Positions 36,943 through 45,965 of a stretch of DNA of 64,000 nucleotides are shown piece after piece (within the stretch, counting starts at the first letter, position 1; the number at the start of each line of letters is the position of its first letter). The DNA is from Stutzerimonas kunmingensis. GTDB lineage: Bacteria; Pseudomonadota; Gammaproteobacteria; Pseudomonadales; Pseudomonadaceae. The stretch is from contig NZ_FORS01000005.1 of the NCBI RefSeq assembly GCF_900114065.1, forward strand, positions 124,001 through 188,000, in the 5' to 3' direction. Both the position numbers and the translations under genes were made by a program. Under the pieces are notes generated by a model that was not told the origin of the DNA, ran no database searches, and saw nothing but the letters and a program-made list of their open reading frames with translations.

Positions 36943-38646
36943 ATGAGTCAAACACTACTGTCCATCCTGGCCTTCGTGCCGCTGGTGCTGGCGGGTGTGC
37001 TGCTGATCGGCTTTCGCTGGCCGGCCAAGTACGCCATGCCGCTGGTTTTCGTCCTCACTGCAGTGATCGGCCTGCTGGCCTGGGACATGACCCTCAACCG
37101 GGTCATCGCCTCGACCTTGCAGGGCCTGATCCTCACCGCGGCGATCCTCTGGATCATCTTCGGTGCGATTCTGCTGCTAAACACGCTGAAACATTCCGGG
37201 GGGATCAGTTCGATTCGGCGTGGCTTCTCCAATGTCAGTCCTGACCGTCGCGTTCAGGTGCTGATCGTCGCCTGGCTGTTCGGCTGCTTCATCGAGGGGG
37301 CCTCGGGCTTCGGTACGCCGGCTGCGGTGGCGGCGCCGCTGATGGTCGCGCTGGGCTTCCCGGCTCTGGCGGCAGTGGTCATGGGGATGATGGTGCAGTC
37401 CACGCCGGTATCCTTCGGCGCGGTGGGCACGCCGATTCTGGTCGGCGTCGGTGCGGGGCTGGACAAGACCGGTATCAGCGAGCAGCTGGCAGCGGTGGGC
37501 AGCAACTGGGAGGTGTTCTTCCACCTGATCTTCTCGCGCGTCGCCATCATCCATGCGCTGTGCGGGATTCTCATGCCGCTGATCATGGTCAGCATCATGA
37601 CCCGCTACTTCGGCCGCAACAAATCCTGGACCGAAGGTCTGGCGGTTGCGCCGTTCGCCGTGTTCACCGGTCTGGCCTTCGTCATTCCGTATGCCGCGGC
37701 GGGTGTGTTCCTCGGTCCGGAATTCCCGTCGATGATCGGTGCGCTGGTCGGTCTGGCCATCGTTGTGCCGGCGGCCAAGGCCGGTTTCCTGCTGCCCAAG
37801 GACAGCTGGGATTTCGCCCCGGCGAGCGAGTGGCCATCCGAGTGGATGGGCAAGATCGAGATGAAGATCGAGGACGTCGCCGGCAAGACGCCGATTTCGG
37901 TGCCGATGGCCTGGGCGCCGTATCTGATCCTCGCAGCACTGCTGGTGGCGTCGCGGGTGTTCCCGGATTTCAAGGCGCTGCTGATGTCGTTCAGCTTCGG
38001 CTGGAAGGACATCCTCGGTGAGACCGGCGTGTCCGGTACGCTGGAGCCGCTGTACCTGCCGGGTGGCATTCTCTGCATCGTGGTGCTGATCACCTTCTTC
38101 CTGCATCGGATGAAGGCAGGTGAGCTGGGCGCGGCGATTTCCGAGTCGAGCAAGACCCTGCTTGGCGCGGGCTTCGTGCTGATCTTCACTATCCCGATGG
38201 TGCGGATCCTGATCAACTCGGGCGTGAACGGCTCCGATCTAGTGTCCATGCCGGTGGCCATGGCGCAGTTGGTGGCCAACAGCGTGGGTAGCGTCTATCC
38301 GTTCTTCGCTCCGGCAGTCGGTGCGCTGGGCGCCTTCATCGCCGGTTCCAACACCGTATCCAACCTGATGCTGTCGCAGTTCCAGTTCAACACCGCGGGG
38401 CTGCTCGGCCTGTCTGGTGCACTGATGGTGGCGCTGCAGTCGGTGGGTGCGGCGGCGGGCAACATGATCGCCATTCACAACGTGGTGGCGGCTTCGGCCA
38501 CGGTAGGCCTGCTCGGTCGCGAAGGGATCACCCTGCGCAAGACCATGCTGCCGACCCTGTACTACCTCATCCTGGCCGGCACCATCGGCCTGATCGGGTT
38601 CTACGTGATGGGCATCAGCGACCCGCTGGCGGGTACCGCAGGCTAA
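36943..38646 (+). CDS. L-lactate permease family transporter, probable glycolate permease
   Basis: A 567-residue LctP-family secondary transporter with about 13 spans. Family sequence: [52 protein letters not shown] and [21 protein letters not shown]. coli LldP and GlcA of this family both carry glycolate and lactate. No lactate dehydrogenase gene is nearby while the whole glycolate pathway is, so glycolate is the favoured substrate. It starts at 36943; the longer frame to 36862 is not needed. Confidence 0.88.
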   Translation: MSQTLLSILAFVPLVLAGVLLIGFRWPAKYAMPLVFVLTAVIGLLAWDMTLNRVIASTLQGLILTAAILWIIFGAILLLNTLKHSGGISSIRRGFSNVSPDRRVQVLIVAWLFGCFIEGASGFGTPAAVAAPLMVALGFPALAAVVMGMMVQSTPVSFGAVGTPILVGVGAGLDKTGISEQLAAVGSNWEVFFHLIFSRVAIIHALCGILMPLIMVSIMTRYFGRNKSWTEGLAVAPFAVFTGLAFVIPYAAAGVFLGPEFPSMIGALVGLAIVVPAAKAGFLLPKDSWDFAPASEWPSEWMGKIEMKIEDVAGKTPISVPMAWAPYLILAALLVASRVFPDFKALLMSFSFGWKDILGETGVSGTLEPLYLPGGILCIVVLITFFLHRMKAGELGAAISESSKTLLGAGFVLIFTIPMVRILINSGVNGSDLVSMPVAMAQLVANSVGSVYPFFAPAVGALGAFIAGSNTVSNLMLSQFQFNTAGLLGLSGALMVALQSVGAAAGNMIAIHNVVAASATVGLLGREGITLRKTMLPTLYYLILAGTIGLIGFYVMGISDPLAGTAG

Positions 38647-38663
38647 GCCTGGCGGTATCGCGA

Positions 38664-38687
38664 CGGGCGGCTCAGGCCGCCCGTTTT
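38664..38687 (+). terminator. Intrinsic terminator after the permease
   Basis: A perfect 8-bp stem CGGGCGGC / GCCGCCCG with loop TCAG, followed by TTTT. It is a canonical Rho-independent terminator 17 bp after the stop codon. Confidence 0.88.
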
Positions 38688-38760
38688 CATTTGTGGAATT
38701 GGTGCGGCGCGCTGTTCTGGTATAGCGTGCGTCGCAGTCGAAAGAGCATCGAGGTTACCC

Positions 38761-38928
38761 ATGAAGAAATGGCAATGTGTGGTGTGCGGCTACATCTATG
38801 ACGAAGCGCTGGGCGTACCGGAAGAAGGTATCGCGCCCGGGACGGCCTGGGAAGACGTGCCGGAAGACTGGGTTTGCCCGGACTGCGGTGTCGGCAAGAT
38901 GGACTTCGAAATGATCGCCATCGGCTGA
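38761..38928 (+). CDS. rubA: Rubredoxin
   Basis: A 55-residue electron carrier, a short gene. Four cysteines, C6, C9, C39 and C42, in CVVCGY and CPDCGVGK bind one iron. The Trp/acidic loop [14 protein letters not shown] is typical of AlkG2/RubA-type rubredoxins. It is upstream of its reductase with 36 bp between, forming an operon. In pseudomonads the pair supplies electrons to oxygenases or oxidative-stress enzymes. Only one rubredoxin gene is present here. Confidence 0.96.
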   Translation: MKKWQCVVCGYIYDEALGVPEEGIAPGTAWEDVPEDWVCPDCGVGKMDFEMIAIG

Positions 38929-38964
38929 AAACCGTATCGCCAACCACCCATACGAGGACATGAC

Positions 38965-40149
38965 GTGAGCGCACCTGTAGTCATCATCGGTACCGGCCTG
39001 GCCGGCTACAATCTGGCCCGTGAATTCCGCAAGCTGGACACGCAGACGCCGCTGTTGCTGATCACCGCCGATGACGGGCGCTCCTACTCCAAACCGTTGC
39101 TGTCCACCGGTTTCGCCGCCAACAAGAACGCCGAAAGCCTGGGCATGGCCACCGCCGGTGCCATGGCCGAGCAGCTGAACGCCGAGATTCGCATCCATAC
39201 CCGCGTCACCCGCCTCGATCCGGCGAATCGGCGCGTGTGGATCGGCAATGAACCGGTCTCATATCGCGATCTGGTACTGGCCTGGGGGGCGCAGACGATC
39301 CAGGTGCCGGTCGCAGGCGATGCCGCCGACGCAGTATTCCTGATCAACGACCTGCACGATTACGGCCGCTTCCGCGCCGCCGTCGCCGGCAAGCGCCGCG
39401 TGCTGATCCTCGGCGCCGGGCTGATCGGCTGCGAGTTCGCCAACGACCTGCTGCTGGGCGGCCACGAGGTCGATCTGGTCGCGCCGAGCGAGCAGGTCAT
39501 GCCCGGCCTGCTGCCGCTGCAGGCGGCCCAAGCGGTAAGGCGTGGCCTGGAGGGCATCGGCGCGCGCTTCCACCTGGGCTCAACGCTGCAGCGCCTCGAA
39601 CGCAGTGACAACGGCCTGCAGGCGCAGCTTTCCGATGGCAATCGGCTGGCCTGCGATCTGGTGGTCAGCGCCGTTGGCCTGCGCCCGCGCACCGAGCTGG
39701 CTGCCGAGGCGGGGCTTGAGGTCAAGCGCGGCATCGTCGTTGATCGCCTGCTGCAGACCTCGGCGGCCCACGTCTACGCCCTCGGCGATTGCGCGGAAGT
39801 GGAGGGGTTGAACCTGCTCTACGTCATGCCGCTGATGGCCGGTGCGCGCGCCATGGCTAAAACACTGTTTGGCAATCCTACCTTTGTCAGTTATGGCCCC
39901 ATGCCGGTCACCGTAAAGACCCCGGCATGCCCGGTGGTGGTCTCACTGCCCGCTGCCGGTAGCGCAGGCGAGTGGACCGTCGAGGCGCAGGGGAATGATG
40001 TGAAAGCGCTCTATCTCGGTGCCTCCGGGCAGCTGCTCGGCTACGCCCTGACCGGCGCGGCGGTGCAGGAGCGGCTGGGGCTGAACAAGCAGCTGCCGCC
40101 GGTGCTGGCGGAACTACCGCAAATTCTGTCGCTAAAGTCCCCCGGCTGA
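38965..40149 (+). CDS. Rubredoxin-NAD(+) reductase
   Basis: A 394-residue FAD enzyme passing electrons from NAD(P)H to rubredoxin. It has two Rossmann dinucleotide folds: [19 protein letters not shown] (FAD) and [19 protein letters not shown] (NADH). It also has [14 protein letters not shown] near the flavin. The C-terminal about 70 residues form the rubredoxin-binding domain. The start is GTG at 38965 behind GAGG. Common symbols are rubB or alkT. Confidence 0.94.
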   Translation: MSAPVVIIGTGLAGYNLAREFRKLDTQTPLLLITADDGRSYSKPLLSTGFAANKNAESLGMATAGAMAEQLNAEIRIHTRVTRLDPANRRVWIGNEPVSYRDLVLAWGAQTIQVPVAGDAADAVFLINDLHDYGRFRAAVAGKRRVLILGAGLIGCEFANDLLLGGHEVDLVAPSEQVMPGLLPLQAAQAVRRGLEGIGARFHLGSTLQRLERSDNGLQAQLSDGNRLACDLVVSAVGLRPRTELAAEAGLEVKRGIVVDRLLQTSAAHVYALGDCAEVEGLNLLYVMPLMAGARAMAKTLFGNPTFVSYGPMPVTVKTPACPVVVSLPAAGSAGEWTVEAQGNDVKALYLGASGQLLGYALTGAAVQERLGLNKQLPPVLAELPQILSLKSPG

Positions 40150-40231
40150 GCTGGCGAGCCGCCTACAGGGACTGGCGCAGGTGCTAGCGCCGTGCCATTC
40201 TCCATGGGTCTGCCCCAGCCTAGAGCTGTTG

Positions 40232-40260
40232 CAGCGCCTTTAGCGCTGTTCTTGTGAACA
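40232..40260 (+). repeat. Two abutting small hairpins upstream of hupA
   Basis: CAGCGC-CTTTA-GCGCTG (40232-40248) overlaps TGTTC-TTGT-GAACA (40247-40260). The first could end the rubredoxin reductase transcript; both lie within 70 bp of the hupA start. Function is not established. Confidence 0.4.
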
Positions 40261-40298
40261 GTACGGACACAACAACAAAAACGTCTCAGAGGCTCCCA

Positions 40299-40571
40299 AT
40301 GCGTAAACCGGAACTCGCCGCAGCCATTGCCGAGAAGGCCGATCTGTCCAAGGACCAGGCCAATCGCGTACTCAACGCCGTGCTGGATGAAATCACCAAC
40401 GCGCTGAACCGCAAGGACAGCGTGACCCTGGTTGGTTTCGGCACCTTCGTTCAGCGCCACCGTGGTGCCCGCACCGGGAAAAACCCGCAGACCGGGCAAC
40501 CGGTAACCATCAAGGCCAGCAATACCGTCGCGTTCAAACCGGGCAAGATGCTCAAAGACGCCGTCAACTGA
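40299..40571 (+). CDS. hupA: DNA-binding protein HU
   Basis: A 90-residue nucleoid protein. It has the N-terminal helix KPELAAAIAEKADLSKDQANRVL, VTLVGFGTFVQRHRGARTG, then the DNA-arm signature KNPQTGQPVTI, and FKPGKMLKDAVN at the end. It bends DNA as a dimer. The start at 40299 gives the canonical length; a 15-residue longer frame is rejected. The leader has AACAACAA about 27 bases before the ATG. Which HU paralogue this is (alpha or beta) is inferred from position only. Confidence 0.95.
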   Translation: MRKPELAAAIAEKADLSKDQANRVLNAVLDEITNALNRKDSVTLVGFGTFVQRHRGARTGKNPQTGQPVTIKASNTVAFKPGKMLKDAVN

Positions 40572-40581
40572 CGCTGCGCCG

Positions 40582-40605
40582 ACCCGGAGCCGATCGGCTC
40601 CGGGT
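40582..40605 (+). terminator. Palindrome after hupA
   Basis: A perfect 24-bp palindrome with half-site ACCCGGAGCCGA, 10 bp after the stop codon, followed by AAACC rather than T's. It probably terminates or stabilises the hupA mRNA. Confidence 0.55.
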
Positions 40606-40713
40606 AAACCTGACCAGCCGGTCCGCCCCAGACCCGTTCGTACCCGTCCTTCCCCCCGCCGATCAAGCCACTACAATGCGGCCTTCCTCTCGTACCGGTC
40701 GGGACTACACGTC

Positions 40714-41088
40714 ATGAAATTCCGCTTTCTGCTTTGGATGCTGGGCCGCCTGATGGCCAAGGCCAGCCGCACCAATCCCGAGTTCCAGCAGCAGCTGGGC
40801 GACAAGGACCTGAGCTTCCAGCTGCACACTCTGGACGGCAAGGTCGCCCGGCATTTCGTGGTGAAGAACCAGCGCGTCACCAGCAAGCGCGGTCCTGCGA
40901 GCGAGCCGGCTTTCTCCCTGGGGTTCAAGGATGCCGCCTATGGCTTCGCTACCATGACGGCGAAGAACAAGCAGCTGGCGTTCATGCAGGGAATTCAGAA
41001 CAAGGACATCCAGATCCAGGGGAATCCGGCTCTGGTGATGTGGTTTCAGGGATTGATGAAGTATCTGAAGCCTCGTAAGAAGAAGTAG
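40714..41088 (+). CDS. SCP2 sterol-binding-like protein
   Basis: A 124-residue single-domain protein. Its LGDKDLSFQLHTLDGKVARHFVVKNQR, FSLGFKDAAYGFATM and NKDIQIQGNPALVMWFQGLMKYLKP resemble bacterial SCP2-like proteins. A hydrophobic start (MKFRFLLWMLGRLMAKA) may be a membrane-leaning helix rather than a signal peptide. The basic C-terminal tail is KPRKKK. The function is unknown; lipid binding is inferred from fold only. Confidence 0.6.
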   Translation: MKFRFLLWMLGRLMAKASRTNPEFQQQLGDKDLSFQLHTLDGKVARHFVVKNQRVTSKRGPASEPAFSLGFKDAAYGFATMTAKNKQLAFMQGIQNKDIQIQGNPALVMWFQGLMKYLKPRKKK

Positions 41089-41172
41089 TTTCGCCTGTGC
41101 CCGCGATTCGGCGCGCTCATTCTGGATGTCCTGGCACCTGGCTCGTCAGACCCAAACCTGCACGCCACCTGT

Positions 41173-41204
41173 GGTGGAAAACGCTGCGCGGTTGCCACCC
41201 TACG
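41173..41204. repeat. Short imperfect hairpin element
   Basis: A 12-bp stem with two mismatches (41173-41184 with 41188-41199) and loop TGC, continuing to CTAC. The GTAGGGTGG-type end (minus strand) resembles intergenic repeats common in pseudomonads. Only one copy is in this window. Confidence 0.45.
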
Positions 41205-41233
41205 GCCCTTCAGGTGCCAAATTCCTCACGTCC

Positions 41234-42136
41234 CTACGCCCCCTCCCGCCAAACCCTCGCTTCCTCCTTCAACCAGTCCCGAAACGCCACCAGCCCCGCC
41301 GACTCCACCTTGCGCTCCGGAATCATCAGGTAGTACGCCCGCGTCTCGCTGCGATAGGCGTGCGGATGCGCCAGCACCAGCCGTCCCTCGGCCAGTTCCC
41401 GCTGGATCAGGAACGGCGGGATCAGCGCCACCCCCATGCCATGCTCGGCTGCCTGCGCCAGCATGGAGAACAGTTCCAGCCGCGGCCCGGTCATGTCACG
41501 GGCGACTTTCAACTCCAATGAATCGAACCACTGCCGCCAGGCATAGGGTCGGGTGGTCTGCTGCAGCAGCGGCAGTTCGGCCAGGGCGTGGGTCGTGAAC
41601 GGCCGACCATCGCGCAGCAGGGCCGGACTGCAGACTGGCTGCAGGTCCTCGGGCATCAGGTAGTGCGCCTCGGTACCGGACCAGTCGGCGTCGCCGAAGT
41701 AGATGGCGGCATCGAACTCGGTATCGGCAAAGAGAAACGGCCGGGTGCGGTTGGTCAGGTTCACCGTGATCTCCGGATGCAGCGCCTGGAAATGCCTGAG
41801 GCGTGGCACCAGCCATTGGGTGCCGAAAGTCGGCACCACCGCCAGCTCAAGGCTCATCGCGCCCTGCTGGCCCATCACCGACAGTGTGTCGCGCTCCACC
41901 GCGTCCAGTTGCGCGGCGATGCGGCGGGCGTAGGACTGGCCGGCGGCGGTCAGCTTCACGCCGCGTCGCGAACGGCGGAATAGCGCCAGGCCGAGAAATT
42001 CCTCCAGCCCGCCGATCTGTCGGCAGATCGCGCTCTGGGTCAGCGCCAGTTCGTCGGCCGCGCGGGTGAAGCTTTCGTGGCGGGCGGCGGCCTCGAAGGC
42101 GATCAGCGCGGCGGTACTGGGAATCTTGCGGCGCAT
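41234..42136 (-). CDS. LysR-type regulator of glutarate catabolism (GcdR-like)
   Basis: A 300-residue LysR regulator with N-terminal HTH (AALIAFEAAARHESFTRAADELALTQSAICRQIGGLEEFLG) and a type-2 periplasmic-binding fold effector domain (about 95-295). It is divergent from gcdH across 169 bp, the arrangement of GcdR in pseudomonads. It probably activates gcdH and the CoA-transferase gene in response to glutarate (inference). A GcvA-like domain match is expected and does not imply glycine regulation. Confidence 0.82.
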   Translation of the reverse strand: MRRKIPSTAALIAFEAAARHESFTRAADELALTQSAICRQIGGLEEFLGLALFRRSRRGVKLTAAGQSYARRIAAQLDAVERDTLSVMGQQGAMSLELAVVPTFGTQWLVPRLRHFQALHPEITVNLTNRTRPFLFADTEFDAAIYFGDADWSGTEAHYLMPEDLQPVCSPALLRDGRPFTTHALAELPLLQQTTRPYAWRQWFDSLELKVARDMTGPRLELFSMLAQAAEHGMGVALIPPFLIQRELAEGRLVLAHPHAYRSETRAYYLMIPERKVESAGLVAFRDWLKEEARVWREGA

Positions 42137-42305
42137 TATGCAAAGACCTCACTGGATAATCCGGTTATTGGTCGGAAAGGATATCTCGGAGTGAGCAAAG
42201 CGCACAGTTCGGTGCGAAATCCTCGTTTGCGACCCGTTGGCGCCGCGCCTAGGATCAATCCATCCACGCGCAGCCGCGCTGCAGAACAAAACAAGAGGAG
42301 TTCCC
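42137..42305. promoter_or_regulatory. Divergent control region for gcdR and gcdH
   Basis: It includes an imperfect palindrome GATAATCCGGTTATTGG (ATAA...TTAT arms), a plausible LysR site, and CGCAC-AGTTCG-GTGCG. The gcdH ribosome site AAGAGGAG is preceded by the A-rich AACAAAACAAG, one base short of an exact CA motif. No clear -35/-10 was assigned. Confidence 0.35.
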
Positions 42306-43487
42306 ATGGCCGGCAAAGCAAGCTTCAACTGGATCGACCCGCTGCTGCTCGATCAGCAGCTGACCGAAGAAGAGCGCATGGTGCGCGACAGCGCGGCGCA
42401 GTTCGCCGCGGACAAGCTGGCGCCGCGGGTGCTGGAAGCTTTCCGCCATGAACAGACCGATCCGGCGATCTTTCGCGAGATGGGCGAAACCGGCCTGCTC
42501 GGCGCGACCATTCCCGAAGCCTACGGTGGCAGCGGCCTGAACTACGTGTGCTACGGCCTGATCGCCCGCGAGGTCGAGCGCATCGATTCTGGCTACCGCT
42601 CGATGATGAGTGTGCAGTCCTCGCTGGTGATGGTGCCGATCTTCGAGTTCGGCAACGAGGCGACCAGACAGAAGTATCTGCCCAAGCTGGCCAGCGGCGA
42701 GTACATCGGCTGCTTCGGCCTGACCGAGCCGAACCATGGCTCAGACCCGGGCAGCATGGTCACCCGGGCGAAGAAGGTCGACGGCGGCTATCGCCTGTCC
42801 GGCAGCAAGATGTGGATCACCAACAGCCCGATCGCCGATGTGTTCGTGGTCTGGGCCAAGGATGACGCCGGCGAGATTCGCGGCTTCGTGCTGGAAAAGG
42901 GCTGGGAAGGGCTGTCCGCCCCGACGATTCACGGAAAAGTCGGCCTGCGCGCCTCGATCACCGGCGAGATCGTCATGGACAACGTGTTCTGCCCGGAAGA
43001 GAACGCCTTCCCCGACGTGCGCGGGCTGAAGGGCCCTTTCACCTGCCTGAACAGTGCCCGCTACGGCATCAGCTGGGGCGCGCTGGGCGCCGCCGAGTTC
43101 TGCTGGCACACCGCGCGCCAGTACGTGATCGACCGCCAGCAGTTCGGCCGGCCGCTGGCGGCCAACCAGCTGATCCAGAAGAAGTTGGCCGACATGCAGA
43201 CCGAGATCAGCCTGGCCCTGCAGGGCTGCCTGCGCCTCGGCCGCATGAAGGACGAGGGCACCGCTGCGGTGGAAATCACCTCGATCATGAAGCGCAACAG
43301 CTGCGGCAAGGCGCTCGACGTGGCGCGCATGGCGCGCGACATGATGGGCGGCAATGGCATCAGCGACGAGTTCGGCGTGGCCCGCCACCTGGTCAACCTG
43401 GAGGTGGTGAACACCTACGAGGGCACCCATGACGTGCACGCGCTGATCCTCGGCCGCGCGCAGACTGGCATTCAGGCGTTCTTCTGA
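42306..43487 (+). CDS. gcdH: Glutaryl-CoA dehydrogenase
   Basis: A 393-residue acyl-CoA dehydrogenase making crotonyl-CoA from glutaryl-CoA in lysine and glutarate breakdown. It has the ACAD FAD/substrate segment [36 protein letters not shown], and [20 protein letters not shown]. The catalytic Glu is in [19 protein letters not shown]. The GCDH-like N-terminus ([20 protein letters not shown]) separates it from other ACADs. The ATG at 42306 sits behind AGAGGAG. Confidence 0.95.
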   Translation: MAGKASFNWIDPLLLDQQLTEEERMVRDSAAQFAADKLAPRVLEAFRHEQTDPAIFREMGETGLLGATIPEAYGGSGLNYVCYGLIAREVERIDSGYRSMMSVQSSLVMVPIFEFGNEATRQKYLPKLASGEYIGCFGLTEPNHGSDPGSMVTRAKKVDGGYRLSGSKMWITNSPIADVFVVWAKDDAGEIRGFVLEKGWEGLSAPTIHGKVGLRASITGEIVMDNVFCPEENAFPDVRGLKGPFTCLNSARYGISWGALGAAEFCWHTARQYVIDRQQFGRPLAANQLIQKKLADMQTEISLALQGCLRLGRMKDEGTAAVEITSIMKRNSCGKALDVARMARDMMGGNGISDEFGVARHLVNLEVVNTYEGTHDVHALILGRAQTGIQAFF

Positions 43488-43494
43488 AACTGCG

Positions 43495-43572
43495 CCCCTC
43501 TCCCTCCGGGAGAGGGGCTGGGGGTGAGGGCGCTTGGCACTGCTCATGGTTCCCTCACCCAGGCCCTCTCCC
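43495..43572. repeat. REP-like compound inverted repeat
   Basis: First comes a perfect 10-bp hairpin CCCCTCTCCC-TCC-GGGAGAGGGG (43495-43517), right after the gcdH stop. The segment 43508-43530 is also complementary, with few mismatches, to 43552-43572 across a 21-bp loop. It matches the CCCTCTCCC/GGGTGAGGG style of repetitive intergenic elements and may end or protect the gcdH mRNA. Confidence 0.7.
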
Positions 43573-43621
43573 ACCGAGGCCAGGGTGCTTTCACCTTCCA
43601 ATAGCCTTCGAGGTTTCGTCC

Positions 43622-44845
43622 ATGCCCGGCGCCCTGTCCCATATCCGTGTTCTCGACCTGTCGCGCGTGCTCGCCGGGCCCTGGTGCGGGCAGATTCTCG
43701 GTGATCTCGGCGCCGAGGTGATCAAGGTCGAGCGCCCTGGCACGGGCGACGATACCCGCCATTGGGGCCCGCCCTATCTCAAGGACCAGCACGGCGAGAA
43801 CACCTCGGAGGCCGCCTATTACCTGACCGCCAACCGCAACAAGCAGTCGCTGACCGTCGACTTCACCCGGCCCGAGGGCCAGCGCATCATCCGCGAGCTG
43901 GTGGCGCAGTGCGATGTGCTGCTGGAGAACTTCAAGGTCGGCGGGCTGGCCGCCTACGGGCTGGATTACGAAAGCCTGAAGGCGATCAATCCGCGGCTGA
44001 TCTACTGCTCGATCACCGGTTTCGGCCAGGACGGCCCCTACGCCACACGTGCCGGCTACGACTTCATGATTCAGGGCCTAGGCGGGCTGATGAGCCTGAC
44101 CGGCCGCAGCGATGCGGAGGAGGGCGCCGGGCCGGTGAAGGTCGGCGTGGCGCTGACCGATATCCTCACCGGCCTGTACGCCACCGTCGGCGTGCTCGCT
44201 GCGCTGGCACATCGCGAACGCAGCGGCGAGGGCCAGCAGATCGACACGGCGCTGCTCGACGTGCAGGTCGCCTGCCTCGGCAACCAGGCGCTCAACTATC
44301 TCACCACCGGCGTGGCGCCCAGGCGCATGGGCAATGCCCATCCGAACATCGTGCCCTATCAGGATTTCCCCACCGCCGATGGCGATATCATCCTCACCGT
44401 CGGCAACGACGGTCAGTTCCGCAAGTTCTGCGAGGTGGCCGAGCATCCCGAGTGGGCGGCCGATCCGCGCTTCGCCACGAACCGCGCGCGCGTTGCCCAT
44501 CGCACCGAGCTGATTCCGCTGATTCGTCAGGTCTCGGTGTTCCGCACCACGGCCGAATGGGTCAGTGCGCTGGAGCAGGCCGGCGTGCCTTGCGGGCCGA
44601 TCAACGACCTGGCCCAGGTGTTCGCCGACCCGCAGGTGCAGCACCGCGGGCTGAACGTCGAGATGCCGCACCCGCTGGCCGGCCACGTGCCGCAGGTGGC
44701 CAGCCCGCTGCGGCTGTCCGCTTCACCCGTGGATTACCGCATGCCGCCGCCACTGCTCGGCGAACACAGCGAGGCGCTGTTGCAGCGCCTGCTGGGCATG
44801 AGCGGCGAGCAGATCGCCAGCCTGCGCCAGGCCGGGGTTATCTAA
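43622..44845 (+). CDS. CaiB/BaiF CoA-transferase, likely succinyl-CoA:glutarate
   Basis: A 407-residue family III CoA-transferase. It has RVLDLSRVLAGPWCGQILGDLGAEVIKVE at the N-terminus, DVLLENFKVGGLAAYGLDYE, and the catalytic Asp in GYDFMIQGLGGLMSLTG. It follows gcdH by 134 bp on the same strand, as in pseudomonads where it activates glutarate to glutaryl-CoA. Substrate assignment is by context. No signal peptide. Confidence 0.85.
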   Translation: MPGALSHIRVLDLSRVLAGPWCGQILGDLGAEVIKVERPGTGDDTRHWGPPYLKDQHGENTSEAAYYLTANRNKQSLTVDFTRPEGQRIIRELVAQCDVLLENFKVGGLAAYGLDYESLKAINPRLIYCSITGFGQDGPYATRAGYDFMIQGLGGLMSLTGRSDAEEGAGPVKVGVALTDILTGLYATVGVLAALAHRERSGEGQQIDTALLDVQVACLGNQALNYLTTGVAPRRMGNAHPNIVPYQDFPTADGDIILTVGNDGQFRKFCEVAEHPEWAADPRFATNRARVAHRTELIPLIRQVSVFRTTAEWVSALEQAGVPCGPINDLAQVFADPQVQHRGLNVEMPHPLAGHVPQVASPLRLSASPVDYRMPPPLLGEHSEALLQRLLGMSGEQIASLRQAGVI

Positions 44846-44851
44846 AAGCTG

Positions 44852-45865
44852 TCAGAAACCTTCCAGCACGATCTTGCCCTTGGCCTTGCCGCTTTCCAGC
44901 AGGGCATGAGCACGGCGCAGATTGGCCGCGTTGATGGTGCCGAAATGTTCGCCGAGGGTGGTGCGCAGCACGCCCTGATCGACCAGCTGGCTGACGCGCT
45001 GCAGCAGGTGGTGCTGCTCGATCATGTCCGGCGTCTCGAACAGTGAGCGGGTGAACATCAGTTCCCAGTGCAGCGACAGGCTCTTGCGCTTGAGCTTCAT
45101 CACGTCCAGCGGCTGGGCTGGATCGTCGATCAGCGCGAGGCGGCCCTGCGGCGTCAGTGCCTCGACCAGCTGGTCGAAGTGCTGATCGGTCTGGGTCAGG
45201 CTGGCGACATGGCTGACGCTGGCGAAACCGGCGCGCTGCAGCTCGGCGTGCAACGGCTGACTATGGTCGATGACATGGTGCGCGCCGAGTTCACGCGCCC
45301 AGGCCTGGGTTTCCGGACGCGAGGCGGTGGCGATCACGCTGACCTCGGTGAGCTGACGGGCCAGCTGCAGCATGATCGAACCGACGCCGCCGGCGGCTCC
45401 GACGATCAGCAGCTGCTGCCCGGCGCCATGGCCCTCCACCAGTTGCAGGCGTTCGAACAGCAGCTCCCAGGCGGTGATGGCGGTCAGCGGCAGCGCGGCG
45501 GCCTCGGCGAAGCCCAGACTCTGCGGCTTGCGTCCGACGATGCGCTCGTCCACCAGATGGCGTTCACTGTTGCCGCCGGCGCGGGCGATGGAGCCAGCGT
45601 AGTACACCTCGTCGCCGACCTTGAACAGGCTGACCTCGCTGCCCACCCCGACCACCACGCCGGCGACGTCCCAGCCCAGCACCTTCGGCTCGCCGGCCTC
45701 GGGCTGGGTGTTGCGGCGTACCTTGGTGTCTACCGGGTTGACCGAGATGGCGCGCACCTCCACCAGCAGGTCTCGCGGGCCGGGCACCGGCTCTGGTAGC
45801 TCCACGTCCTGCAGCGCGCGGGGATCGTCGATGGCGAGGGATTCGAAGTAGGCGACCGCTTTCAT
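44852..45865 (-). CDS. Zinc-type alcohol dehydrogenase-like / quinone oxidoreductase (MDR)
   Basis: A 337-residue medium-chain dehydrogenase/reductase with GroES-like N-domain (VRAISVNPVDTKVRRN, VLGWDVAGVVVGVG). The NAD(P) fold is at about 150-280 (LLIVGAAGGVGSIMLQLARQ). The catalytic zinc cysteines of true alcohol dehydrogenases are absent, so it is a zinc-independent MDR of the quinone-oxidoreductase-like group. It is divergent from a LysR regulator. The substrate is unknown. Confidence 0.85.
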   Translation of the reverse strand: MKAVAYFESLAIDDPRALQDVELPEPVPGPRDLLVEVRAISVNPVDTKVRRNTQPEAGEPKVLGWDVAGVVVGVGSEVSLFKVGDEVYYAGSIARAGGNSERHLVDERIVGRKPQSLGFAEAAALPLTAITAWELLFERLQLVEGHGAGQQLLIVGAAGGVGSIMLQLARQLTEVSVIATASRPETQAWARELGAHHVIDHSQPLHAELQRAGFASVSHVASLTQTDQHFDQLVEALTPQGRLALIDDPAQPLDVMKLKRKSLSLHWELMFTRSLFETPDMIEQHHLLQRVSQLVDQGVLRTTLGEHFGTINAANLRRAHALLESGKAKGKIVLEGF

Positions 45866-45965
45866 TCTGTTGCTCCGTATGGGTTCTGTGGGAGGGCATG
45901 CTCAGCTATTTGACGCGGCGGAAAAACGGGGCGATAAGCGAGGCTCTTTCAATAGGGTTTTGAAA

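Noticed and set aside
34342..36951. 869-codon open frame on the minus strand
   Set aside because: It lies opposite glcG and glcB, both with clear family motifs. No recognisable domain; it is a GC-driven shadow.
43536..43551. TGGCAC-like sigma-54 promoter before the CoA-transferase gene
   Set aside because: The -12 element (TTGC) is missing at the right spacing; the match lies in the loop of the inverted repeat.
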